A stretch of DNA of 25,074 bases, from contig CAMOIC010000020.1 of NCBI GenBank assembly GCA_946615965.1, forward strand, positions 1 through 25,074, read 5' to 3'. This document shows, one piece after another, positions 7,605-16,800 of this stretch (positions are counted from its first letter, which is position 1; every line of letters begins with the position of its first letter). A program made the position numbers and the translations under genes. The DNA is from UBA3700 sp002372775. Lineage in GTDB: Bacteria; Bacillota; Clostridia; Christensenellales; UBA3700. The notes below the pieces were generated by a model, which saw only the letters and a program-made list of their open reading frames with translations, was not told the origin of the DNA and ran no database searches.

Positions 7605-10163
7605 ATGTTGCAATTAAAAGAAATAGTAAAAGATTACGGAGAGAAAGACAATGTTGTTCATGCGCTAAAAGGCGTGAGCTTAAACTTTAGAGACAATGAG
7701 TTTGTTTCTATTTTAGGTCAATCTGGTTGCGGAAAAACAACAATGCTTAACATTGTTGGTGGACTAGATAGATATACATCTGGTGACTTAATAATTGATG
7801 GCATTTCTACAAAGAAATTCCAGGATGTTGACTGGGATGCTTACAGAAATGTTCGTATCGGTTTTATTTTCCAAAGTTATAATCTAATTAACCATATAGA
7901 CATTCTATCTAACGTAGAGATGTCTTTGACTTTATCTGGCGTATCTGCTGCTGAAAGAAAAGAAAGGGCATTAAAAGCCTTAGAAGCAGTAGGATTAAAA
8001 GATCAAGTTAAGAAAAGACCTAATCAATTATCTGGCGGTCAAATGCAAAGAGTTTCTATTGCAAGAGCTTTAATTAATAATCCAAATATTATTCTTGCAG
8101 ATGAACCAACAGGTGCTCTAGATTCAGCAACTTCAGTTCAAATCATGGAGATTCTAAAAGATATTGCTAAAGACAGATTAGTTATCATGGTTACTCATAA
8201 CCCAGAACTTGCAGAGCAATATTCAACAAGAATTGTTAGATTATCTGACGGCGAAGTTGTATCAGATTCTAACCCATTTGATGTGAATGAAAGTGTAGAA
8301 AAAGTGGAAACATCTACACAAAATCTAAATACAAGTGAGCAATTAACTAAGAAAGATTTAAGAAGAATAAATAGAGATAAGAAAAAGAAATTAGCAAAGA
8401 CCTCTATGAATTTCTTAACAGCTCTAAAGCTTTCTTTCACAAACTTAATGACAAAGAAGGCAAGAACTATTTTAACTGCTGTTGCTGGTTCTATTGGTAT
8501 TATTGGTCTTTCTTTAGTACTTGCAATATCTAATGGTTTTAGTTCGTACGTAAAGAATATGGAGCAAGATATGCTTGCTGGATATCCTATTACTATTGAG
8601 AAAACTAGCGTAGATTATACATCTGTTATGAATATGTTCTCTCAAGGATCAATGGGAGAGGATTCTTCTTCAGATGATTCTAATAAGTATCCAACAACAG
8701 GAAAGGTTGAACCTGCAAATACGGTAGATAAACTTTTAGATATGATGAGTATTATTCAAAATAATACTTTAAGTTCAGATTATGTAGACCACTTAAATAA
8801 AATGGATAAGAGTTTATATGGAAGTATTTTCTATAAATACAATATGAAATTAAATATCGTAGGTAAGCCTAATGTTAGATATTTTAAAAACTTTAAGACA
8901 ATAGTCTCAAGACTTAATCCTGCGTATGGCTCTATGATTTATAACGGAGATGACGGAGAATACCAAAATATTATAGGCATGACATCTATGATTTCATTTA
9001 ATGAAATCACTGGTGATGAGGCATTTATTACATCACAATATGATTGCCTATATGGTGAATATCCAAAGGGCAAGAATGATTTAATTCTTATTGTTGATGA
9101 AAGTAATAAAATCGGAGACTTTACTCTTGCTGCTCTTGGTGTTGATGTTCAAATAGGAGAATCTTATACATTTGAGGAGTTACTTAATATAGTTAATACA
9201 AATCCACTAAAGGCTTATGCTAATAATGAATATTACAATGATATTTCAACAAGCGGCAGCGTTTTATTTGAAGAAAATGACGCAACTGAGTTATATACAG
9301 GCTCAAAAGAAAATGTAGAATTAAGATTTGTTGGTGTATTTAGAAAGAAATCTACAGTTTCTTATGCAACAATGCAAAGTGGTGTTGGTTATACACAAGA
9401 ACTTGTTGAATATCTATTAGATAAAAACTATAACTCTGAAATCGTTGAAGCTCAAAGAAATAGTGAAAACCAATATGTCTTATATTCACTAGATGGATTC
9501 CCAGGATCTGCTTCAGATTCTATTGGTTCTATGTTTGGTGGCGGCGTTTCAGTTACTGATCAAGAATCTGCCTTAGAAGTTTTAGGTGGTTCAAAAAATC
9601 CAGTAGCTATTTATATCTATCCAAAAGATTTTGATTCTAAAGACGGAATTATAAGATGGCTAGATAAATGGAATAATGAACATAATGATAGTGAGGATGT
9701 TCAATACAATGATATGGCAGCAATTATTGCTTCGACTTTATCTCAAATGATTAGAATTATTACTATTGCGCTTGCTGCATTCTCTAGTGTATCGCTTGTT
9801 GTTTCTTCATTCATGATTGGTATTATTACTTATGTATCAGTTGTAGAAAGAACAAAGGAAATTGGTATCTTAAGAGCGTTAGGTGCTAGAAAGATGGACG
9901 TATCAAGAGTATTCAATGCAGAGACTTTAATCATTGGTTTTATAGCAGGTTTAATAGGTGTAATAATTACATATATTCTAAGTTTACCAATTAATTTAAT
10001 AATTAATTGGAAAGCGGGAATGGTATTGAATTTATGTTCACTAAATCCACTTGTTGCTCTTGCTATGGTTGCGCTATCTATGTTCTTAACATTAATAGCT
10101 GGTGTAATCCCATCAAGAATTGCTGCAAAGCGTGATCCAGTTGAAGCTTTAAGATCTGAATAA
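7605..10163 (+). CDS. MacB/LolD-like fused ABC transporter ATPase-permease
   Basis: This 852-residue protein joins an ABC ATPase (about 1-225) to an FtsX/MacB-type permease. The ATPase shows Walker A GQSGCGKTT (38-46), Q90 in the Q-loop, signature LSGGQ (142-146), Walker B IILADEPTGALD (about 162-173) and the switch His198. A charged linker (about 226-270) leads to the first membrane helix (about 285-310), a large extracytoplasmic domain (about 315-700), then three helices near the C-terminus, with the conserved TKEIGILRALGARKMDVSRVF between helices 2 and 3. This is the four-helix mechanotransmission layout, so it probably acts on a substrate or lipid at the outer face of the membrane instead of pumping through a channel. 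The substrate is not identifiable; peptide or antibiotic export is possible. It is a single-gene unit with its own promoter and terminator. Confidence 0.92.
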   Translation: MLQLKEIVKDYGEKDNVVHALKGVSLNFRDNEFVSILGQSGCGKTTMLNIVGGLDRYTSGDLIIDGISTKKFQDVDWDAYRNVRIGFIFQSYNLINHIDILSNVEMSLTLSGVSAAERKERALKALEAVGLKDQVKKRPNQLSGGQMQRVSIARALINNPNIILADEPTGALDSATSVQIMEILKDIAKDRLVIMVTHNPELAEQYSTRIVRLSDGEVVSDSNPFDVNESVEKVETSTQNLNTSEQLTKKDLRRINRDKKKKLAKTSMNFLTALKLSFTNLMTKKARTILTAVAGSIGIIGLSLVLAISNGFSSYVKNMEQDMLAGYPITIEKTSVDYTSVMNMFSQGSMGEDSSSDDSNKYPTTGKVEPANTVDKLLDMMSIIQNNTLSSDYVDHLNKMDKSLYGSIFYKYNMKLNIVGKPNVRYFKNFKTIVSRLNPAYGSMIYNGDDGEYQNIIGMTSMISFNEITGDEAFITSQYDCLYGEYPKGKNDLILIVDESNKIGDFTLAALGVDVQIGESYTFEELLNIVNTNPLKAYANNEYYNDISTSGSVLFEENDATELYTGSKENVELRFVGVFRKKSTVSYATMQSGVGYTQELVEYLLDKNYNSEIVEAQRNSENQYVLYSLDGFPGSASDSIGSMFGGGVSVTDQESALEVLGGSKNPVAIYIYPKDFDSKDGIIRWLDKWNNEHNDSEDVQYNDMAAIIASTLSQMIRIITIALAAFSSVSLVVSSFMIGIITYVSVVERTKEIGILRALGARKMDVSRVFNAETLIIGFIAGLIGVIITYILSLPINLIINWKAGMVLNLCSLNPLVALAMVALSMFLTLIAGVIPSRIAAKRDPVEALRSE

Positions 10164-10187
10164 AGAAAAAATAATGTAAATATTGTT

Positions 10188-10220
10188 AAAAAGTCCTTGG
10201 GAATAGCCCAGGGACTTTTT
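10188..10220 (+). terminator. Terminator after the ABC transporter gene
   Basis: AAAAAGTCCTTGGG (10188-10201) pairs with CCCAGGGACTTTTT (10207-10220) over 14 bp with one G-T pair and a 5-nt loop; the 3' arm ends in five T. Confidence 0.92.
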
Positions 10221-10238
10221 GCTACTCTTTTTATTTAC

Positions 10239-10267
10239 TTGCCTTATTTATACGCGAATATTATAAT
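10239..10267 (+). promoter_or_regulatory. alaS promoter with a CpG motif in the spacer
   Basis: TTGCCT (10239-10244) and TATAAT (10262-10267) are 17 bp apart; the spacer holds TATACGCG (10249-10256). The predicted leader is under 30 nt, which leaves no room for a T-box. The ribosome binding site AAGGAG is at 10288-10293. Confidence 0.65.
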
Positions 10268-10301
10268 TATCTAGAATTTTAACTCCCAAGGAGAATTTTA
10301 T

Positions 10302-12095
10302 ATGAAAGAATTAAAATCATATGAATTAAGAGAAAAATACTTAAAGTTTTTCGAAGCTAATGGACATAAGATTATCCCTTCAGCTTCTCTAATTCCAGAA
10401 AACGATCCATCAGTTTTATTCACAACTGCTGGTATGCACCCACTAGTTCCATACTTACTTGGACAAAAGCACCCAGGTGGACGTAGATTAACAGACGTAC
10501 AAAAGTGCGTAAGAACTGGTGATATTGATGAAGTAGGTGATGCTACTCACTGTACATTCTTTGAAATGTTAGGTAACTGGTCACTAGGTGACTATTTCAA
10601 GAAGGAATCTATTACCTTCTCATTTAAGTTCTTAACAGAAGTATTAGAAATTCCTGTAGATAAGTTAGCAGTTACAGTATTCGCTGGTGATGAAGATTGT
10701 GCTAAAGATACATTTGCTGCACAAACATGGGCAGATTTAGGTATTAAAAACATTTGCTATTTACCAAAAGAAAACAACTGGTGGTATGCTGGTCCTACAG
10801 GCCCATGTGGTTCTGATACAGAAATTTTCGTAGATAATGGTAAAGCACCATCTTGTGAAAACAGCAATCCAGGTAATGATCCAGAAAAGTGGGTTGAAAT
10901 TTGGAATAACGTATTTATGGAATTCAATAGAACTGCAGATGGCAAGTTCGAACAATTAACTCAAAAGAACGTAGATACAGGTATGGGTCTTGAGAGAACT
11001 ATTTGTATGATTAATGGATATAAGTCAGTTTATGAAACAGATTTATACAGCGATATCATTGCCAAGATTTCAGAACTTTCTGGAACTCCATATGGTGTAA
11101 AGGAAGAAGATACAAGAGCAATAAGAATTATTGCTGACCATATTAGAACAGCTACATTTATGATGGGCGATGAAAAAGGTATTGTTCCATCAAATGTTGA
11201 CCAAGGTTATATCTTAAGAAGATTAATAAGACGTGCAGTTAGATTTGCAAAGCAAATTAATCTTGATTCTAAACAACTTACGGTTATCTCTAAGATGTTC
11301 ATAGATAAGTATAAAGCTTACTATCCAGAACTTGCTTATAACGAAGAAAAAGTTCTAAAAGAACTTGCTAACGAAGAGGAAAAGTTCGCTAAAGCTCTAG
11401 AGAATGGTATTAAGGAACTTGAAAAAGTATTAAAGTTCATGAAAGATGGTGTTTTAAATGGTAAGACAGCATTTAGATTATATGATACATTCGGTTTCCC
11501 AATCGAAATGACTCAAGAGATTTGTAAAGAAAAAGGATTTACAGTAGATCTTGAAGGATATAAGGCTGCTGAAGAAGCTCACCAAAAGTTATCTCAAGCC
11601 GGTGCTGAACAAAAATTTAAGGGTGGTCTTGCAGATACTTCTGAACAAACAACATTCTTACATACAGCAACTCACTTATTATTAGGTTCATTACAAAAGA
11701 TAGTAAGTAAGGATATTCACCAAAAGGGTAGTAATATTACTGCAGAAAGATTAAGATTCGACTTTAACTTAGATAGACCTTTAACAGAAGAAGAAAAGAA
11801 ATTAATTGAAGAAAATGTTAATAAGGCTATTAAAGAAGATATTCCAGTAGTTTGCGAAGAAATGTCAGTAGAAGAAGCAAGAAATGCTGGTGCTGAAGGT
11901 GTATTCGGTTCTAAGTATGGTGATGTAGTTAAGGTTTATACAATTGGTTCTTATGATAAAGAAATCTGTGGTGGACCTCATGCTGCTCATACAGGCCAAC
12001 TTGGAGAATTCAAGATTGTTAAAGAACAATCTTCATCAGCAGGTATTAGACGTATTAAAGCTGTTATTGATACAACAAAAGCAATTAATAAATAA
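10302..12095 (+). CDS. alaS: Alanyl-tRNA synthetase, short form lacking the beta-barrel and C-Ala domains
   Basis: The enzyme charges tRNA-Ala with alanine. The class II catalytic domain is complete (about 1-440), with FTTAGMHPLVPYLLG, HCTFFEMLGNWSLGDYF, WWYAGPTGPCGSDTEIF and TGMGLERT. The editing core is present, with the zinc ligands H454 and H458 (HTATH), C556 and H560 (CGGPH); the spacing from H458 to C556 is 98, the same as in the E. coli enzyme as I recall it. However, the beta-barrel normally lying before HxxxH (with its FY..GGQ motif) is missing, and the protein ends right after the editing domain, so C-Ala/DHHA1 is absent: 597 residues against about 870. CGGPH replaces the usual CGGTH. 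Short forms of this kind occur in some uncultured bacteria. It ends in TAA followed by a terminator, so it is not a frameshifted fragment. Whether it is the only AlaRS of the cell is unknown. Confidence 0.93.
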   Translation: MKELKSYELREKYLKFFEANGHKIIPSASLIPENDPSVLFTTAGMHPLVPYLLGQKHPGGRRLTDVQKCVRTGDIDEVGDATHCTFFEMLGNWSLGDYFKKESITFSFKFLTEVLEIPVDKLAVTVFAGDEDCAKDTFAAQTWADLGIKNICYLPKENNWWYAGPTGPCGSDTEIFVDNGKAPSCENSNPGNDPEKWVEIWNNVFMEFNRTADGKFEQLTQKNVDTGMGLERTICMINGYKSVYETDLYSDIIAKISELSGTPYGVKEEDTRAIRIIADHIRTATFMMGDEKGIVPSNVDQGYILRRLIRRAVRFAKQINLDSKQLTVISKMFIDKYKAYYPELAYNEEKVLKELANEEEKFAKALENGIKELEKVLKFMKDGVLNGKTAFRLYDTFGFPIEMTQEICKEKGFTVDLEGYKAAEEAHQKLSQAGAEQKFKGGLADTSEQTTFLHTATHLLLGSLQKIVSKDIHQKGSNITAERLRFDFNLDRPLTEEEKKLIEENVNKAIKEDIPVVCEEMSVEEARNAGAEGVFGSKYGDVVKVYTIGSYDKEICGGPHAAHTGQLGEFKIVKEQSSSAGIRRIKAVIDTTKAINK

Positions 12096-12117
12096 TAGTT
12101 AATAAAAAAGCCGCGAT

Positions 12118-12155
12118 ATAGAGTTGTTCAAGGATTTGGGCAACTCTATTTTTTT
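12118..12155 (+). terminator. alaS terminator
   Basis: ATAGAGTTG (12118-12126) pairs with CAACTCTAT (12141-12149) over 9 bp with a 14-nt loop, followed by a run of T to 12155. Confidence 0.85.
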
Positions 12156-12291
12156 GTATTTCACAAAAAATCGTAATATGTGTTGATTATCAAATGATTT
12201 AGCAAGAATGATTTTTGGCTAAAGTAAAGTTGTACTTTAGATTTGCCATAAAACAAGGAACAAAAAAACATATAATATTTAGTCTATGCTG

Positions 12292-12327
12292 TGCGAAAGT
12301 TGGGACGTTTTTGTCCTAAATTTCGCA
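12292..12327 (+). repeat. 36-bp palindrome, copy 1
   Basis: The outer arms TGCGAAA (12292-12298) and TTTCGCA (12321-12327) pair perfectly, then TTGGGAC and GTCCTAA continue the stem with one G-T pair after one mismatch. It is nearly identical to copy 2 (12368-12403), differing at three or four positions in the centre. It ends 8 bp before the -35 box of the AAA ATPase promoter. Confidence 0.8.
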
Positions 12328-12335
12328 TAGCGTAT

Positions 12336-12364
12336 TTGACAAATAAGGCTACCTATATTATAAT
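12336..12364 (+). promoter_or_regulatory. Consensus promoter of the AAA ATPase gene
   Basis: A perfect TTGACA (12336-12341), a 17-bp spacer and a perfect TATAAT (12359-12364). It fills the gap between the two palindromes; the predicted start (about 12371) lies inside copy 2. Confidence 0.8.
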
Positions 12365-12367
12365 GTA

Positions 12368-12403
12368 TGCGAAAGTTGAGACATATTTGTCCTAAATTTC
12401 GCA
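12368..12403 (+). repeat. 36-bp palindrome, copy 2
   Basis: The outer arms TGCGAAA (12368-12374) and TTTCGCA (12397-12403) are identical to copy 1; the inner part has an extra A-C mismatch. It lies directly after the -10 box and covers the predicted transcript start, and ends just before the ribosome binding site GGAG (12405-12408). The copies are 76 bp apart, start to start. Confidence 0.8.
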
Positions 12404-12417
12404 TGGAGATGAGCGTT

Positions 12418-13689
12418 ATGATTGAAAGAAGTTATTATCTAAATCAAATTATTAGTAAAATGTGGGATGGTAATATTAAAGTTATTACTGGACTTAGAAG
12501 ATGTGGAAAGTCTACATTGCTATTTGATTTATTCTACAAATACTTATTAGAGCAAGGTGTTAAGGAAGATAATATCATTAGGTTTGAATTGGATCAAAGA
12601 AAATACTTAAAATATAGAAATCCAATAGTGTTATGTGACACAGTGGAAGAAATTATTAACAACAACGCAAAAGATAAATATTTTTTATTTATAGATGAAG
12701 TTCAATTGACGACAATCGTTGAGGACCCTGAGAGTGGAATTAAAGTGTCTATCTATGATATGTTAAATGAATTAAAATCGTATTCGAATCTAGATTGCTA
12801 TGTTACAGGTTCGAATTCAAAAATGCTTTCTAACGATATAGCTACTGAATTTCGTGGAAGATCAAGTCAAATACATGTTTTTCCTTTGTCTTTTGCGGAA
12901 TATTATTCTTTTAAACAAGGAAACGCAAGAGATGTTCTGGAGGAATACATGCAATATGGCGGTATGCCAGGGCTATTATCTTTAACTGACTTAGACGAAA
13001 AAAGAAAGTATTTGTCAGATTTATACAATGAGATATACATTAAGGATTTGGTTGAGCACGGAAATATCAAAAGAGAGGATGTATTGGAAAAGTTATTAGA
13101 TTATTTAGCTGCACAAATAAGTTCATTAACTAATTCTTCAAATATTGCAAATTCTATCAATGTTAAGGCGTGCGAAAAAATTGATGATGGGCTGATAAGC
13201 AGATATCTATACCAATTAGAGAATGCGTTTTTAATCTCAGAAGCAAAAAGATATGACATAAAAGGAAAAGCATATTTTGATTTTCCAAATAAATATTACT
13301 ATACAGATATTGGCTTGCGAAATGTGCGTTTAAATTTTAGACAAAACGATCCAGGTCACATTATGGAAAACATTGTTTATAACGAATTGATAAGATTAGG
13401 ATATTCTGTAGATATTGGAGTTGTTGAAGATAGAAAAAATGGAAACAAAAAACAAAAAGAAATAGATTTTGTTGTAAACAGTTTTGATAAGAGAATATAT
13501 ATCCAATCTGCTTTTCAAATGAATAAAACCGATAAAGTTAATTCGGAATTAGATTCATTTAGATTAACTGGAGATTTCTTTAAGAGAGTTGTTATTAGAA
13601 ATGACATTCTAACAAGTTTCTATGATGAAGACGGAATACTGCATGCAAGTTTAGTAGAGTTTTTGCTTGGAAAGGTTCAGTTGTTCTAG
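12418..13689 (+). CDS. AAA_14/DUF4143-family ATPase with nuclease-like C-terminus
   Basis: A 423-residue P-loop ATPase of the AAA_14 plus DUF4143 group. Walker A is GLRRCGKST (25-33), Walker B is FLFIDEVQ with D93 and E94, and the family stretches VTGSNSKMLS, FRGRSSQIHVFPLSFAEY and YMQYGGMPGLL follow. The C-terminal part has VYNELIRLGY, EIDFVV and IYIQSAFQM, the pattern of a PD-(D/E)XK-like domain common in this family. The biological role of such ATPases is not established. The start is ATG 12418, with GGAG at 12405-12408; an earlier in-frame ATG at 12367 lies at or before the predicted transcript start and within the palindrome, so it is not used. It sits alone between housekeeping genes, which fits an acquired single-gene islet; that is inference. 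Confidence 0.9.
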   Translation: MIERSYYLNQIISKMWDGNIKVITGLRRCGKSTLLFDLFYKYLLEQGVKEDNIIRFELDQRKYLKYRNPIVLCDTVEEIINNNAKDKYFLFIDEVQLTTIVEDPESGIKVSIYDMLNELKSYSNLDCYVTGSNSKMLSNDIATEFRGRSSQIHVFPLSFAEYYSFKQGNARDVLEEYMQYGGMPGLLSLTDLDEKRKYLSDLYNEIYIKDLVEHGNIKREDVLEKLLDYLAAQISSLTNSSNIANSINVKACEKIDDGLISRYLYQLENAFLISEAKRYDIKGKAYFDFPNKYYYTDIGLRNVRLNFRQNDPGHIMENIVYNELIRLGYSVDIGVVEDRKNGNKKQKEIDFVVNSFDKRIYIQSAFQMNKTDKVNSELDSFRLTGDFFKRVVIRNDILTSFYDEDGILHASLVEFLLGKVQLF

Positions 13690-13773
13690 AATAGAAGTGG
13701 ATAAAAGTTTCTGCTGTTTAGAAGATGTAGGCCTTTGTTTTTATTAATAGTTTAAGTTTATTTGTAAAATATA

Positions 13774-13806
13774 GGGTAAATTCTTTACTGAATTTGCCCA
13801 TATTTG
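13774..13806 (+). terminator. Probable terminator after the AAA ATPase gene
   Basis: GGGTAAATTC (13774-13783) pairs with GAATTTGCCC (13790-13799), 10 bp with one T-G pair and a 6-nt loop. The following sequence is A/T-rich but not a clean T run, so termination may be partial. Confidence 0.55.
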
Positions 13807-13828
13807 TTAAAGCCGAGTTTTGCCCTTA

Positions 13829-13857
13829 TGGACTTTTTATTCACACGCGTATATAAT
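13829..13857 (+). promoter_or_regulatory. Promoter of the 1241-residue protein gene
   Basis: TGGACT (13829-13834, four of six consensus bases) and TATAAT (13852-13857) are 17 bp apart. ACGCGT (13845-13850) lies in the spacer and is part of the recurrent CpG motif. A good AAGGAG precedes ATG 13882. Confidence 0.6.
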
Positions 13858-13881
13858 TAAAAATACAACAAAGGAGAATAT

Positions 13882-16800
13882 ATGGGTAAAAATAATAAGA
13901 GAGATAGATATTCTTCAAGTGCAAAAAGTGGCACTTATTATAAGAATAGAAGAAAAAGACAAAGGAGAAGAAACAAGAGCAATAATCGTTGCTGTTTAAA
14001 TTGTTTTATCACCTTAGTTGTTACTTTTGTTATTTTTGTAGGCGCTCTATATGGCGGCGCATTCTTTGCTTGGAATCAATTTGTTGAACCACAAGTTGGC
14101 ATTAGTTTAAACGATGCATTATCACTTGCTGCTGGTCTATATACATACAAAGAAGATGAGATAGTTACAAACCCATATAAAGAATCAGATTTAACAGCAT
14201 TCTATACTAATTTATCTAATGCTTTATATTTAGACGAATCTGTTGATTTAAAGAAAAACATATTTGAAGTGTTAGATTCATTCTTAGCAACTAGCGAAGA
14301 TGAGAATCAAAGCACTGAAGATCAAGGAGTTGTTTCTACTAGAAATTCAATAGTAGCAGCAGAAGAAGGAGCTGAAGGTGAATCTAACACAAGTAATTCT
14401 ATTACTGGCAATGAAGCTTTGGACAATTTCTTAAAAGAATTAAAGTTCGATTTCTCAAGATTAAAAGAATATGATGAAACTTATGCTACAGACTCGGTTT
14501 TGAGTCTAACAGATAAACAATTAGCGGCATTTATAAATGATACAATTAAAACCGCTGTTCAATCTGAAGGTGTTAGCAGCAAGATTCCAGAAATGGTAAC
14601 TGATATGGGTATTGATTTAGCGAATGTAGTCGTAATTCCACAAATTGCCATTACAAATAAAACGCCAACAGATTTAACTAAAGTTAAATTAACTTTGACT
14701 GTTCAAATTAATATTAGAGATGTTGCCCAATCTGTTATCAAGAACTATTACGAACCAGTAGCTTTCTTATCTAAGATATTACCTAAGTCATTCTATGCTA
14801 CAGTAAGCATTTATCCAAATGACTACATGGCTAAATCTGAGATATTGGTAGATAGTTATTCAGATAAGCAAATGAATACTGTATATACACTTGCGAATTA
14901 TTTCTTAAAAGATAGTGAATATGGTTCAATTGAAGGAATTCTACAAATGGTTAACCAAAAAGTGGTTGACATTATTGAAAAAGTTCAAGAAATTGTTCCA
15001 GTAGATTTCGTATATTCAAGTGATTCTAAGAAAGGATCTGTTGATGCTTCTCCTATTAAAGCATTAATGGGTATGTTACATGTTGATAATTTAACAGAAG
15101 CACAATTCTTCTGTATGATTAGGGATATTGGATTACAAAACTTTGATGATATTAAAACTGATTTAGGATTCTCTGAAACAACAAAAAGAGATGATATTGA
15201 AGGATATATTGAAGATGGTCAAATGACAATGGTTTCTAATATATCTAGTCAATATGCTATAGAAAATGGATATCTAACAAAGGATAATCTATTTGATAAA
15301 ATCACAAACATAACGGGTGAAAGTGCTGGTTCAGATACAATTATTAATCATATTAATTTATCTAACTTAGATTTTGGTGCAAATACATATGTTGCTAGAG
15401 AATATAAAGTTGCAGTTCCATATTTAGCGATGGCCGGATTAATGGCAAATTATGTTTCAAGTGCAACAAGTAGCGTTGGAGAAGGTGAAGGCTCTTCTGA
15501 AGAGAGTTCAGCAAGTGGCCTTTCATATTCAATTCTTAATCTTTATTATGATGGGTCTCAAGATACATTATCTATCGTTGTTGAAGTAGGAGTTCTTGCG
15601 ATGTTGTCTGGAAACATGGAAGAGAATTCTTTAATATTAACTTTAGCTTCGCAATTAATTCCAGAATATATTTACGTAACAGCAAATATTAATGTTGAAA
15701 CAAAAGAGACAACAATTCAGATTAATGGTAAGAGCGTAGAAAGAACGGCTGAATATTTAAATACTATTTCATCACTTTTATCTGGTATGGGTACATCTTC
15801 TGAGGGATTAGATACAGATAGCATGATTGCAAATATCGGAACAGCTTTCTTAAATGGACTTGATGGACTTGCTGAGCAATTAGGAACAAGTATCTTATTT
15901 GAAGATAACTCAGTATTACTTCCAAGTGTTTATGAGATTATGGCAGGAACTATTCTTAAGGCAAAGGAAGAAGGGCAAGAAGATTTAACTTCAGAACAAG
16001 TATACGATGCATTTAAGGGCATTTGTGTAATACCTCGTGATTATGAAGGAACAAATAAGGCTCAAGACTTATCGGAGTTTATTGATCAGGTTAATAATAA
16101 ATACAGCATTTCAACCGCAAATAGATTGTCATTAGAATCTACAGATACAATTGTTACGCAATTCCAATCTATTGGTGCAAATTATAACAGTGCAATTGAT
16201 GGTGTGGCACTAGCTAGCGCCTGGACTTCTGGCGTTAGTGCATTGACATATAGCACAGATGCTGAATTGTTGGCACAAAAACAACTGTTAAATAAAGAAT
16301 CATTTAATCCATTTGCAACAGAAGCTGAAGCAGCAAAATTGTTTAGTGATGCATTCAGCATTTCAGGCGAAGGTGTCTCTAATATTGAATTACAAAAAGT
16401 ATTTGTTATAAGCAGTACAGAGATTAGATTAATCTATACATGTAATTATTTATCTACAGAAGGCGAGAACGATTACTCAAAGCTTATTCCAAACTTTGTT
16501 ATTAATGTTGTATTAGATATGTCTAAGATAGATTCTATTGATGAGAAATGTATTCACGTAACAATTAACGATATGGGTGATGCTTCTCTTGCAAACTTTA
16601 GTACTGTATGCTCGAGATTCTCACCAACAGCTTTTGATATCTCGGAAATTGAGGCAACTGCAGATGCAACAATAAAGGGAAGCTTAGGTTCGTTATTTGA
16701 TAAATTGACAATAACATTTGAACCAGAGGAAGGCGAAAGGGAAGCAAGAATCTATTTTGGTTCTATTTATGATGCTGCATATAAGAATGTAATTCAAGAA

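Larger units (their letters stand above)
12096..12417. other. 322-bp intergenic region before the AAA ATPase
   Basis: This is the longest gene-free stretch of the window. In order it holds the alaS terminator, an 8-bp hairpin CTAAAGTA/TACTTTAG (12219-12226 and 12233-12240) of unknown role, a first 36-bp palindrome, a consensus promoter, and a second copy of the palindrome. No coding sequence or RNA gene was recognised in it. Confidence 0.7.

Noticed and set aside
10268..10301. T-box or other riboswitch before alaS, and likewise before metG (19116-19140)
   Set aside because: The predicted leaders are under 35 nt, far too short, and no specifier or antiterminator sequence is present.
10272..10301. 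Repeated AGAATTTTA and a CTCC/GGAG hairpin over the alaS ribosome binding site
   Set aside because: The stem is only 4 bp and the repeat is A/T-rich; chance is a sufficient explanation.
12219..12240. Hairpin CTAAAGTA/TACTTTAG as a terminator or small RNA
   Set aside because: There is no T run after it and no promoter directed at it; its role stays open.
12367..12417. Upstream ATG extending the AAA ATPase by 17 residues
   Set aside because: It lies directly after the -10 box, at or before the predicted transcript start, and inside the palindrome; ATG 12418 has a well-placed GGAG.
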